A program made the position numbers and the translations under genes. A stretch of 64,000 nt of DNA from Rhodococcus sp. NBC_00297 (GTDB lineage Bacteria; Actinomycetota; Actinomycetes; Mycobacteriales; Mycobacteriaceae). Location: positions 1,798,001 to 1,862,000 of the forward strand of contig NZ_CP108041.1 of assembly GCF_036173065.1 (NCBI RefSeq), written 5' to 3'. Below the pieces are notes generated by a model that searched no databases, had not been told where the DNA came from, and saw nothing but the letters and a program-made list of their open reading frames with translations. Positions 42,616 through 52,084 of this stretch are shown here, one piece after another. The stretch's first letter is position 1; every line of letters starts with the position of its first letter.

Positions 42616-45600
42616 ATGTTCACACGCATAGCAGTAGTCAACCGAGGCGAAGCAGCTGTTCGCCTCATCCGAGCGGTACGCGAGCTGAACAACGAATCGC
42701 GGTCCGCCGAGCCTCTGCGCGTCATCGCTCTGCACACCGACGCCGAGCGGAAGGCGATGTTCGTCCGCCAGGCCGACGAGGCCGTCACGCTCCGCAAGAC
42801 GGGCGTGCAGAACCCGTACCTCGATTACGTCGAGCTCGAGCGCGCACTCGTCGAGGCCCGCGCCGACGCCGTGTGGGTCGGCTGGGGCTTCGTCGCCGAG
42901 GACCCGACCTTCGCCGACATCTGCGCTCGCCTGGGCATCACGTTCATCGGCCCGTCCGCTGCCTCGATGCGCCTGCTCGGCGACAAGGTCGAGGCCAAGA
43001 TCCTCGCCGAGAAGGTGGGCGTCCCGGTCGCGCCGTGGAGCGGTGGTCCCGTCGAGACCCGCGCCGATGCACGTCGGCACGCCGCCGCCATCGGTTATCC
43101 CCTGATCATCAAGGCGCGCAGCGGCGGTGGCGGTCGCGGTATCCGCAAGGTCTTCGCCGAGGACGAGCTCGAGCTCGCACTCGAGCGCACCCAGGGTGAG
43201 GCCGAGCGCTCGTTCGGCGACCCTGTCGTCTTCCTCGAGCGGCTCGTCACCGAGGCGCGCCACGTCGAGGTCCAGGTCATCGCCGACACCCACGGCAACG
43301 TGTGGGCACCCGGCGTCCGCGACTGCTCGATCCAGCGTCGCAACCAGAAGGTCATCGAGGAGTCCAGTTCGGCCGTCCTGACCCGGGAGCAGGCCGACGA
43401 GCTCCGCGCCGCCTCCGCGGAGCTGGTCCGCGCCGCCGGGTATCACGGCGCCGGCACGGTGGAGTACCTCTACCAGCCGGAGCAGAAGATCTTCACGTTC
43501 CTCGAGGTCAACACGCGCCTGCAGGTCGAGCACCCCATCACCGAGGTGACGACGGGCCTCGACCTGGTCAAGCTGCAGATCCTCGTCGCGGGCGGCCACG
43601 TGCTCGAGGGCGACTGCCCGACCGAGTTCGGTCACGCCGTCGAGGCACGACTCAACGCCGAGGACGCCGACAACGGTTTCGCACCGGCGCCCGGCACCGT
43701 CCGGTTGCTGAAGTTCCCGCTCGGATCGGGCCTGCGCGTCGACACGGGCATCGCCCAGGGCGACGTCATCCCGCCCGACTACGACTCCATGGTCGCGAAG
43801 GTGATCGCCTGGGGCCGTGACCGTTCCGAGGCCCTCGCCCGGCTGCGTACGGCGCTTCGCGAGACCACCGTCGTCATCGACGGCGGCACCACCACGAAGT
43901 CGTTCCTGCTCGACCTGCTCGACCGCGAGGAGCTCATCGACGCCACTGCCGACACCGGCTGGCTCGACCGCACCGGCGCGGGCACCGCGGAGGGCCCCAC
44001 CCGCGTCGCCGACGTCGCACTGATCGCCGCGGCCGTCGACGCCTACGACGCGGACGAGGCCCGTGAGCGCGCCAAGTTCCTGCTGTCCGCCCGCGGCGGC
44101 CGTCCCCGCGCCAGCCACGACATCGGCCGCACGGTCGAGCTCAACTACCAGGGCCAGGGCTACCGCCTGACCGTCGGCCAGGTGGGACCGCACCGCTACC
44201 TGGTCGCGGTCGACGACCACGAGATCACCATCGACATCGAGCGGCTCGGCACCTTCGAGCGTCGCGCCGAGATCGACGGCACCCGCTACTCCGTCGTCAC
44301 CGTGCCCGGCCCCGCCGGGTATCTCGTCGAGGTCGACGGCGTGAGCCACCAGATCAGCCAGGACGAGGCCGGCCTGGTGCGCGCACCTGCCCCCGCTGTC
44401 GTCGTCGCCGTGCCGGTCGCCGTGGGCGACGAGGTCGAGGCGGGACAGACGCTCGTGGTCCTCGAGGCCATGAAGATGGAGACCGCGGTGCGCGCCGCCT
44501 CGGCCGGTCGGGTGAGCGAGGTGCTCGCCGTCGTCAACGCACAGGTCGACAACGGCGCGGCGTTGCTGCGCGTCGACCCGATCGGTGAGACGGCCGCCGC
44601 CTCCACCACCGCCCGGGTCGAGTTCCGCTCGCCGTGCGGCGACGCCGACCGCGACGACCGCATCGACGCACTGGCCCGTCTCGACGAACTGCGCGCCCTC
44701 CTCAGCGGATTCGACGTCAGCGCGTCCCGTGCGCTCGCCACCATCGCCGAGTACGACGCTCTGCGCGGGGCACTCCCGCGCAAGGACGGCGAGCTGGTCC
44801 GCGCCGAGCTGGACCTGCTCACCACCTTCGCCGACATGTGCGAGCTGACGCGTAACCGTCCGACCATGGACGAGGAGGGCACCGACGAGCGCGTCCACAG
44901 TCCGCGCGAGCACTTCCACGCGTTCCTGCAGTCGCTCGACGCCGACGTCCAGGGCCTGCCGGACGAGTTCCGCGACAAGCTGGCTCGCGCACTGCGGCAC
45001 TACGACAAGAACGATCTCGATCGCGGCACCGATCTCGAGGAGGCCGTCTACCGACTCTTCCTGGCGCAGCAGCGCATCGAGAACCAGGTGCCGGCCATCG
45101 CGGCGCTCCTCGATCGGTGGATCGCCGACCCGTCGGTCGCCCCCGACGCGGACAGCGCCGTCGGTGAGGTGCTCGACCGCCTCGTCGTCGCGACCCAGGT
45201 GCGGTACCCGGTGATCGGCGACGTCGCCCGCAACCTCCGCTTCCAGTTGTTCGACGAGCCGCAGATCCGTAAGGCGCGCGAGCAGGTCTACGACGGTGTC
45301 CGCGGCAGTCTGCAGTACCTGGCCGAGCGGCCCGACGCCGACGATCACCAGGAGCGCATCGACGCCCTGGTCGCCACGGAGGAGCCGCTCGTGGAGCTGC
45401 TCTCCCAGCGCATGTCCGATCCGGGCGCCCTGCTCGAGGTGATCACCCGCCAGTACTACGAGATCCGTGACTTCGAGGACGTGAAGGCCTTCGATCGCGA
45501 AGGGCAGCACTATGTCTCGGGCACCTTCACCCTCGTCGGCGGCAAGGTCAACCTGCTCTCGACGATGACCGATCGCGCGGGCCTCTCGTCGACGCTGGTG

Positions 45601-48084
45601 GCGCTCACCGAGACCGCGGGGCCGGCACCCGAGAACCTCGCGGTGGATCTGTACCTCTCGTGGCCGACAGCTCCCGAGGACGGCGACCAGGTGGTCGAGG
45701 AGCTGCGCACCGAGATCGCCGCACACCCGGCGACCACGTCGTGGCGTCGCGTCACGGTCACCGTCTTCGGACGCGGCACCGGCATCTCGCGCCAGGTGAC
45801 GTTCCGGCCGCAGGCAGGCGTTCTGACAGAGGACGTCTCGCTCCGCGACCTGCATCCGCTCACCGGTCAGCGACTGGACCTGTGGCGCCTCAAGAACTTC
45901 GACGGCACCCGCATCCCCTCCGCACCCGGCACGTACCTGTTCGATCTGGTGGCGAAGGACAACCCCAAGGACGAGCGACTGGTCGCCCTGGCCGAGATCC
46001 GCGACGCCGCAGTGCAGTTCGACGCCCAGGGCAACGTGGTCTCGGTTCCCGCCATCGAGCGCACGCTCTCCGCGTGCCTCGACGGCATCCGCCGCGCCCA
46101 GGCTCGCCGCGGCAACCGCCGCCTCGACCACAATCGCGTCGTCCTCTACGTGTGGCCGGTGCTGAACCTGCCGCTCGACAAGCTGCGCATCGTGGCCCGG
46201 CATCTCGCGCCGCTCACCGTGGCCGCCGGTCTCGAGGAGATCACCATGATGGCCCGCGTCGTGGTGCGCCCCGGCGCGGAGCCCACCATGCAGGCCCTGC
46301 GCTTCTCGTACCGACCCGGTACCGGAGTGGTCACCAAGATCACCGACCCGCCCACCGAGCCCATGCGCCCGCTGGACACGTACACCCAGAACGTGCAGCG
46401 CTCGCAGGCACGCGGCACCGTGTACCCGTACGAGCTGATCCCCGTGCTGACCAAGCGCGACGGTTCCTTCGTCGAGTACGACCTGGACGAGTCCGGTGCG
46501 CTGCAACCCATCTCGCGGCCGTACGGTCAGAACACCGCGGGCATCATCGTGGGCCTGGTGTCCACGCCGACGGCGCTGTACCCGGAGGGCATGACCCGCG
46601 TCGCCCTGTTCGGCGATCCGACCAAGGCGTTGGGCACGGTGGCCGAGGCCGAGTGTGCGCGCGTCGTCGCCGCGATCGACCTGGCCGAGGAGATGAACGT
46701 CCCTGTCGAGTGGTTCGCGCTCTCCTCCGGCGCGACCATTTCCATGGGCAGCGGCACGGAGAACATGGACTGGGTGTCGCGGGCTCTGCGCCGCATCATC
46801 ACCTTCACGCAGGCCGGTCACGAGATCAACGTGATCGTCGCGGGCATCAACGTCGGCGCGCAGCCGTACTGGAACGCCGAGGCCACGATGCTCATGCACA
46901 CCAAGGGCATCCTGGTGATGACGCCGGAGAGCGCGATGGTGCTCACCGGCAAGCAGTCCCTGGACTACTCCGGTGGCGTCTCCGCGGAGGACAACTTCGG
47001 CATCGGTGGCTACGACCGCGTCATGGGCCCCAACGGGCAGGCGCAGTACTGGGCTCCGAACCTCGGAGCTGCGTGCGACGTCCTCTTCGCGCACTACGAT
47101 CACGCGTATCGCGCACCGGGAGAACGCTTCCCGCGCCGCACCACGACCGTCGACCCGGTCGACCGCGACGTGCGGACCTACCCGCACGTCCACCCGTCGA
47201 GCGACTTCAAGACCGTCGGCGACATCTTCTCCTCGGCCACCAACCCCGAGCGCAAGAAGCCGTTCGACATCCGCACCGTCATGCGCGCCGTGGTCGATCA
47301 GGACCACGCCGTGCTCGAGCGATGGGCCGACATGGCCGACGCGGACACGTCCGTCGTCTTCGACGCCCACCTCGCCGGTTACCCGGTGTCGGTGATCGGC
47401 ATCGAATCGCGTGCCATCTCGCGCAAGGGATGGTTCCCGTCCGACGGCCCCGACCAGTGGACGTCGGGAACGCTGTTCCCCCGCTCGTCCAAGAAGACGG
47501 CCCGTGCGATCAACGCCGCCAGCGGCAACCGCCCGCTGGTGGTGCTGGCCAACCTGTCCGGCTTCGACGGGTCACCGGAGTCGCTGCGCAACCTGCAGCT
47601 CGAGTACGGCGCCGAGATCGGCCGTGCCATCGTCAACTTCGACGGACCGATCGTGTTCTGCGTGGTCTCCCGGTATCACGGCGGCGCGTTCGTGGTGTTC
47701 TCCGGAGCGCTCAACGAGAACATGGAGGTGCTTGCCGTCGAGGGATCGTTCGCGTCCGTCCTCGGTGGTGCACCGGCCGCAGCAGTGGTCTTCACGCGAG
47801 ACGTCAACAAGCGCACCGCATCCGACCCGTCCGTCCGCGATCTCGAGGCACGCATGAACTCCTCCGAGGACGACACGGAGCGGGCCCGGTTGCAGGTGGA
47901 GCTGTCGGCCACCCGCACCGCGGTGCGCTCGGAGAAGCTCGGTGAGGTGGCGTCCGAGTTCGAGGCGGTGCACAACATCGAGCGAGCGCGGACCGTCGGT
48001 TCGGTGCACCACATCGTGGCGGCCGCCGAACTGCGCCCGCAGATCGTCGCGGCGATCGAGCGCGGAATGGCCCGCCAGGCCTGA
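42616..48084 (+). CDS. Single-chain giant acyl-CoA (acetyl/propionyl-CoA) carboxylase
   Basis: An 1822-residue multidomain carboxylase. Residues 1-470: biotin carboxylase with ATP-grasp loop KARSGGGGRGIRKVF and EVNTRLQVEHPITE. About 585-655: biotin carrier domain with EAMKMET, biotin on K620. About 660-1180: a large central region of helices and a beta part without a motif I know. About 1180-1800: carboxyltransferase with the two oxyanion loops near SGGVSAEDNFGIGGYDRVMG and RYHGGAFVVFSGALNENMEV. This is the eukaryote-like order; known in Rhodococcus-type bacteria but unlike the split AccA/AccD systems. GGCGGAG precedes ATG 42616. No accessory subunit is adjacent. It may supply malonyl-CoA or a longer acyl-malonyl for lipids; substrate unproven. 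Confidence 0.88.
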   Translation: MFTRIAVVNRGEAAVRLIRAVRELNNESRSAEPLRVIALHTDAERKAMFVRQADEAVTLRKTGVQNPYLDYVELERALVEARADAVWVGWGFVAEDPTFADICARLGITFIGPSAASMRLLGDKVEAKILAEKVGVPVAPWSGGPVETRADARRHAAAIGYPLIIKARSGGGGRGIRKVFAEDELELALERTQGEAERSFGDPVVFLERLVTEARHVEVQVIADTHGNVWAPGVRDCSIQRRNQKVIEESSSAVLTREQADELRAASAELVRAAGYHGAGTVEYLYQPEQKIFTFLEVNTRLQVEHPITEVTTGLDLVKLQILVAGGHVLEGDCPTEFGHAVEARLNAEDADNGFAPAPGTVRLLKFPLGSGLRVDTGIAQGDVIPPDYDSMVAKVIAWGRDRSEALARLRTALRETTVVIDGGTTTKSFLLDLLDREELIDATADTGWLDRTGAGTAEGPTRVADVALIAAAVDAYDADEARERAKFLLSARGGRPRASHDIGRTVELNYQGQGYRLTVGQVGPHRYLVAVDDHEITIDIERLGTFERRAEIDGTRYSVVTVPGPAGYLVEVDGVSHQISQDEAGLVRAPAPAVVVAVPVAVGDEVEAGQTLVVLEAMKMETAVRAASAGRVSEVLAVVNAQVDNGAALLRVDPIGETAAASTTARVEFRSPCGDADRDDRIDALARLDELRALLSGFDVSASRALATIAEYDALRGALPRKDGELVRAELDLLTTFADMCELTRNRPTMDEEGTDERVHSPREHFHAFLQSLDADVQGLPDEFRDKLARALRHYDKNDLDRGTDLEEAVYRLFLAQQRIENQVPAIAALLDRWIADPSVAPDADSAVGEVLDRLVVATQVRYPVIGDVARNLRFQLFDEPQIRKAREQVYDGVRGSLQYLAERPDADDHQERIDALVATEEPLVELLSQRMSDPGALLEVITRQYYEIRDFEDVKAFDREGQHYVSGTFTLVGGKVNLLSTMTDRAGLSSTLVALTETAGPAPENLAVDLYLSWPTAPEDGDQVVEELRTEIAAHPATTSWRRVTVTVFGRGTGISRQVTFRPQAGVLTEDVSLRDLHPLTGQRLDLWRLKNFDGTRIPSAPGTYLFDLVAKDNPKDERLVALAEIRDAAVQFDAQGNVVSVPAIERTLSACLDGIRRAQARRGNRRLDHNRVVLYVWPVLNLPLDKLRIVARHLAPLTVAAGLEEITMMARVVVRPGAEPTMQALRFSYRPGTGVVTKITDPPTEPMRPLDTYTQNVQRSQARGTVYPYELIPVLTKRDGSFVEYDLDESGALQPISRPYGQNTAGIIVGLVSTPTALYPEGMTRVALFGDPTKALGTVAEAECARVVAAIDLAEEMNVPVEWFALSSGATISMGSGTENMDWVSRALRRIITFTQAGHEINVIVAGINVGAQPYWNAEATMLMHTKGILVMTPESAMVLTGKQSLDYSGGVSAEDNFGIGGYDRVMGPNGQAQYWAPNLGAACDVLFAHYDHAYRAPGERFPRRTTTVDPVDRDVRTYPHVHPSSDFKTVGDIFSSATNPERKKPFDIRTVMRAVVDQDHAVLERWADMADADTSVVFDAHLAGYPVSVIGIESRAISRKGWFPSDGPDQWTSGTLFPRSSKKTARAINAASGNRPLVVLANLSGFDGSPESLRNLQLEYGAEIGRAIVNFDGPIVFCVVSRYHGGAFVVFSGALNENMEVLAVEGSFASVLGGAPAAAVVFTRDVNKRTASDPSVRDLEARMNSSEDDTERARLQVELSATRTAVRSEKLGEVASEFEAVHNIERARTVGSVHHIVAAAELRPQIVAAIERGMARQA

Positions 48085-48096
48085 CCTGATCGACAG

Positions 48097-48136
48097 AGAG
48101 ACACCCTCCCCCGCGTGTGCGAGGGAGGGTGTCTCT
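48097..48136. terminator. Bidirectional hairpin between carboxylase and DUF5666 genes
   Basis: AGAGACACCCTCCC (48097-48110) pairs perfectly with GGGAGGGTGTCTCT (48123-48136), 14-bp stem, 12-base loop, between two convergent genes. No long T-run, so it is a likely bidirectional terminator of the GC-rich actinobacterial kind. Confidence 0.75.
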
Positions 48137-48166
48137 CGTTCGGTGGTGGCGGTCGACGCCCCGGCG

Positions 48167-48976
48167 TCAGTTGAAGCCGATACCGGCGCTGACGATGACC
48201 TCGGCGGTGATGGACCCGTCGGCCAGCGGGGTGCCCTGCACCACGATCGAGGTGCCGGGCGCGAGGTCCGCCACCGTGGCGGCACCGAGCGCGAGGATCT
48301 GCGTGTTCGCGTTCGTCACCACGGTGACGGTGGACCCGCCGATCCCGTCCATGACGATGGTGGTGCCGTCGTTCGAGATGATCGTGCCCACGGAGGCCCC
48401 CTGGGACCCCAGCGCCTCCCCCACTCCCCCGGGAATCTGCTCCAGACCCGGCAGCGAGCCCAGCGGCGGGACGCTCGACGGCGGCGCCGTGGTCGTGGGC
48501 GGGGCGGAGCGCGGCGTGATGGCCGGCGCCGCGGTGCGCGAGGACGACGTCGAGTCGTACAGCAGATAGGCCCCGGTGCCGATGAGTGCGATCACGACGA
48601 GCGCCGCCACGACGATGAGTGCGGTCTTCGGACCGCGCGGGGGCTTGCTGTCGCCGTTCTCGAGGAAGGGCGCTTCGCCGTACTGGTTCTGCTGGTACGG
48701 GGGCTGCTGGTACTGGGGATAGCCCTGCGTCGGGTAGCCCTGCTGTGCCGGGTAGCCCTGAGTCGGATACTGCTGCTGCTGGGGGTAGCCCTGCTCGTAC
48801 GGCGGTTGCTGGGCGTACCAGTCGCCTGCCGGGAGCGCCTCGGTCGGGTTGTAACCGGACTGCCCGTAGGCCTGGCCCGGATCCGACGTGTGACCGGGAG
48901 TGCCGAGGTACTCCGTCGGCTGGTCGCGGTCGCGAGCCGAGTCGTCGTTGTCGCGCGGTCCGGTCGGCGTCGTCAT
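48167..48976 (-). CDS. Membrane-anchored protein with Gln/Tyr-Pro repeats and DUF5666 domain
   Basis: A 269-residue protein. Residues 1-110 are low-complexity, with short GYPxQ and QYP repeats (PTQGYPAQQGYPTQGYPQYQ), cytosolic. One membrane segment (about 118-140) follows PPRGPKTAL, then a Thr/Pro linker, then an exported beta-rich DUF5666-type domain (GASVGTIISNDGTTIVMDGI, ending TAEVIVSAGIGFN). Function unknown; the DUF5666 fold is OB-like. ATG 48976. Convergent with the carboxylase gene. Confidence 0.75.
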   Translation of the reverse strand: MTTPTGPRDNDDSARDRDQPTEYLGTPGHTSDPGQAYGQSGYNPTEALPAGDWYAQQPPYEQGYPQQQQYPTQGYPAQQGYPTQGYPQYQQPPYQQNQYGEAPFLENGDSKPPRGPKTALIVVAALVVIALIGTGAYLLYDSTSSSRTAAPAITPRSAPPTTTAPPSSVPPLGSLPGLEQIPGGVGEALGSQGASVGTIISNDGTTIVMDGIGGSTVTVVTNANTQILALGAATVADLAPGTSIVVQGTPLADGSITAEVIVSAGIGFN

Positions 48977-49094
48977 GACCTCAGGATAGTCCCCGAAAAG
49001 ACCGGGCAAATCGGACGAGATGTGCCGTGCGCCGGGCACCGAACCGACCGTTGTGATCGACTCGGAAGGTTCGCATCTCACGAGGAGAACTGAC

Positions 49095-50501
49095 ATGTCG
49101 ATCGACAACAAGGACGCGGACCCAGTCAGCGCGACCGGACAACCCGGCGCTCTGGGAACCAGCCTGAAACCACGTCACATCACCATGATCTCGATCGCCG
49201 GTGTCATCGGCGCCGGACTGTTCGTCGGATCCGCGACCGCGATCAACCTGGCCGGCCCCGCCGTGCTGTTGTCGTATCTGTTCGCCGGCATCCTCGTCGT
49301 CCTGGTGATGCGCATGCTCGGGGAGATGGCGACCGCCAACCCCGACACCGGGTCGTTCTCCACGTATGCGACCCGCGCGCTCGGCCATTGGGCCGGGTTT
49401 TCCGTCGGGTGGCTCTACTGGTGGTTCTGGGTGCTGGTCATCCCGGTCGAGGCCACCGCCGGCGCGCTGATCATGTCGTCGTGGATCGGCGGTGACCAGT
49501 AGATCTGGGCGCTCGCCATCACGCTGATCCTCACCGTCACCAACCTGCTGAGCGTGGGCAACTACGGCGAGTTCGAGTTCTGGTTCGCGCTCATCAAGGT
49601 GGTCGCGATCATCGGGTTCATCGCGCTCGGCGTGCTCGCGATCCTGGGTCTGCTGCCGGGCAGCGACGTCAGCGGGGTGTCGCACCTGTGGTCGGACGGC
49701 GGGTTCATGCCCTTCGGTTTCGGTGCGGTCATCGCCGCCATGCTCACAACGATGTTCTCGTTCATGGGCACCGAGATCGTCACCATCGCCGCCGCGGAGT
49801 CGCCCGATCCGAAGAAGGGCATCACCCGCGCGGTCAACTCGGTGATCTGGCGCATCATGATCTTCTACCTCGGCTCGATCTTCATCGTCGTCGCCCTGGT
49901 GCCGGCCGCGGAGCTCGACGCCGAGACCGGCTCGTACCAGTTCGTGTTGGGGCAGATGAACATTCCGCACGCGGACCGCATCATGGACGTCGTCATCCTC
50001 ACCGCCGTCGCCTCGTGCCTGAATCCCGCGCTGTACACGGCGAGCCGCATGTTGTTCTCGCTGTCCGAGCGTGGCGACGCCCCCGCGGCGGTACGCAAGG
50101 TGTCGAGCCGCGGCGTGCCCTACGTCGCCGTACTGGCCTCCACCGCACTCGGATTCGTGGCCGTCGTCGGCAACTACGCGCTGCCGGAGAAACTGTTCGG
50201 GTACCTGCTCGCGACCACCGGGGCCGTGGCTCTCTTCGTGTACCTCGCCATCGCGGCCAGCCAGTTGGTGTTGCGGCGCACGCTCGACCGGGAGGGTCGC
50301 CGACCTCCAGTGCGCATGTGGCTGTATCCGTGGCTGACGTATCTGGCGATCGGCTTCATCGTCGTCGTCCTCGTCATGATGGTGATCATGCCGGAGCAGC
50401 GGACGGCCATCGGCTTCTCCGCGGTGCTGGCAGCGGTCACCGTCGTGGCCGGTGTCCTGCGTCAGCGACGCGTGACCGCCGCCGAATCCGCGCGCGTCTG
50501 A
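49095..50501 (+). pseudogene. Amino-acid permease (APC, GabP-like) interrupted by in-frame TAG
   Basis: The reading frame from ATG 49095 (AGGAG before it) codes for an APC permease: ITMISIAGVIGAGLFVGSA is segment 1 and the protein would be 468 residues. A TAG at 49500-49502 (after WIGGDQ) splits it, and the same frame then continues with IWALAITLILTVTNLLSVGN and ends at 50501. Codon 136 was probably CAG or TGG. Without readthrough only segments 1-4 are made. The rest is intact with no further stop, so the change is recent, or a sequence error, or suppressed. Close to GABA/aromatic amino-acid permeases by the NLLSVGNYGEFEFWFALIKV block. Confidence 0.85.
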
Positions 50502-50505
50502 TCGC

Positions 50506-50535
50506 CCCGCCACCGTCGTTCAGAAAGGTGGCGGG
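50506..50535. terminator. Hairpin between permease and DUF222/HNH genes
   Basis: CCCGCCACC (50506-50514) and GGTGGCGGG (50527-50535), perfect 9-bp stem, loop with GTCGTTCAGAAA. It lies between two convergent genes and overlaps the last codons of the HNH gene. Confidence 0.6.
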
Positions 50536-52052
50536 TCGTCGATCGCTGCGGCTTCTCGAGCTCGGCGGTTGCGTGCCCGTTCGGCGCGTCGCCGCGCATG
50601 AACGGCCGCAAGGCGAGTGCGTCGTCTCGTCGGTGGCGACTCGGTCCCGGGCGGCGGGTGCACCACCGGGTCGTCGAAGGTGACGTCGGCCAGTTCCGGG
50701 TGGAGGTCGTATCCGTTGTGAGCCGGACCGGGAACGGTGCGACCCTCCGGGGTGGTGACGGTCGAGAGGACTCTGCCGGGTAGCTCCGGATCGGGGTACT
50801 GATCGTCGAGGAAGTCGGTGAACGTCTTCAGAGTGTGGTGAAAGCGGCACTTGCCGTTGAGATTCACCGCCGTGGTCTGTCCACCGGCGGCCGGGTCGTC
50901 GTGGTCGTACTCGGTGACGTGGTCGAGGTCCGCCGTCACCGCCGGGTTGTTGCATCCAGGCCACGTGCAGTACTGGTCGCGGGCACGGACGAACGTCTCG
51001 AGTGCCGCGCTGGGCCGGTACGGGTCGGCCGGCTGATGGGCTGCGGGCGTCGCGTCCATCCGTCGACGCACGGCATCGGAACGGTTCGCCAGATCCCGCA
51101 GGTGGTCGGGCGAGATGACACCGTGACCGTGCAGGAAGCCGGAGCGGCCGGAGGTGTCGGGGGCTGCACCTTCCGGGCTCGATGCAGCTGGGGTGGCCGC
51201 ATCCAGGGTGGCCGCGTCACCGACCACGTGCACGACGACGGTGGTCGCGCTGATCGAGTCGGGGTCGGTCTCCGTGTGTGTGCACGTGGGATCGCCGCAC
51301 TGACAACCGAATCCGGTGCCGGTGACGAGCGCGAACAGTGCGTCGGACGCGCGAGCGTTGCGGCTGCGCGGATCGCGTGAGCAGACGTTCGCAGCAAGAG
51401 CCTCGACACGGGTTGCGACGAGCAGCGCGTCCTCGGCCGCCAGGGTGGCACCGACGGCCGCCATGCCGTCGGGAGCGTTATCGACCCAGAAGGAGCGATT
51501 CTCCTTGGCCTTGATGCGCCTCTCGCGCACCGCATCAGGATCATGACGATGAACGACGCAGTCGACCATGTCCCGAAGCCGGGTGTCGGACCACGAACGG
51601 CGACGCCGAAGGGCGGCAGCGATCTCGGCGTCGACCTCGTCGGCGTAGTCGCGGCCGTCGACCAGATCGGTACGTGTGACGATGGTGTGCAGGTGTTTCG
51701 GCGCGAGCAGCCCGTCCCGCAGACACTCTGCGACACGCGGCAGGCGATCGCGCAACACGAGGGCGCGAAAGAGAATGCCGTCGGCGGCACCCTGACTGAC
51801 GGACAGCACGGTGGCGATGCGGGCGGCGCACTGCGTCGCCGCGTCCAGGCGTCGGCGGTCCGAGGCCTCGACCGGCGCGACGATCAGGGCGTGGAGGTGC
51901 GCGGCCGCCCGGTAGCGAGTCCACTCCAGGAAGCCGAGGCCGGCGGTCGCGTGAACGACGGTGTCCAGAGCCTCCTCGATCGACGCATCGGTCAGCGCCA
52001 CCGGAAGGCCCATGGCCTCCGGATCCTGCTGCGCCCACCCCGACTCGAACAT
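50520..52052 (-). CDS. DUF222 / 13E12-type HNH endonuclease-like protein
   Basis: A 510-residue protein: DUF222 domain (about 60-330) and a C-terminal HNH domain with CTWPGCNNP, DLDHVTEYDHDDP and NLNGKCRFHH, i.e. the full His-Asn-His pattern and a zinc knuckle. These proteins are the 13E12-type family, which multiplies in actinobacterial genomes; nuclease activity is inferred from the motif. The C-terminus is Arg-rich. ATG 52052. No flanking direct repeats like those at 25 kb are seen. Confidence 0.85.
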   Translation of the reverse strand: MFESGWAQQDPEAMGLPVALTDASIEEALDTVVHATAGLGFLEWTRYRAAAHLHALIVAPVEASDRRRLDAATQCAARIATVLSVSQGAADGILFRALVLRDRLPRVAECLRDGLLAPKHLHTIVTRTDLVDGRDYADEVDAEIAAALRRRRSWSDTRLRDMVDCVVHRHDPDAVRERRIKAKENRSFWVDNAPDGMAAVGATLAAEDALLVATRVEALAANVCSRDPRSRNARASDALFALVTGTGFGCQCGDPTCTHTETDPDSISATTVVVHVVGDAATLDAATPAASSPEGAAPDTSGRSGFLHGHGVISPDHLRDLANRSDAVRRRMDATPAAHQPADPYRPSAALETFVRARDQYCTWPGCNNPAVTADLDHVTEYDHDDPAAGGQTTAVNLNGKCRFHHTLKTFTDFLDDQYPDPELPGRVLSTVTTPEGRTVPGPAHNGYDLHPELADVTFDDPVVHPPPGTESPPTRRRTRLAAVHARRRAERARNRRAREAAAIDDPPPF

Positions 52053-52084
52053 GTGTGCGAAGATAACAGGAGCCACCGACACCG

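Noticed and set aside
42571..47370. A 1599-codon open frame on the minus strand opposite the carboxylase gene
   Set aside because: Its codons mirror the GC-rich third positions of the real gene; the product is Asp/Gly/Arg/His-rich without domains, while the plus strand has a full carboxylase.
48650..48860. Tandem CTGCTG/GGGTAGCCCTG repeats as a DNA-level repeat element
   Set aside because: They encode the Gln/Tyr-Pro repeats of the DUF5666 protein in frame, so coding explains them.
49500..49502. TAG as a pyrrolysine or programmed readthrough codon
   Set aside because: No pyl genes or stimulating structure seen and actinobacteria do not use pyrrolysine in permeases; mutation or sequence error is simpler.
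50520..52052. DUF222/HNH gene as part of the same repeat family as the 25-26 kb cassette
   Set aside because: Neither flank contains the 69-bp sequence or its inverted pairs.
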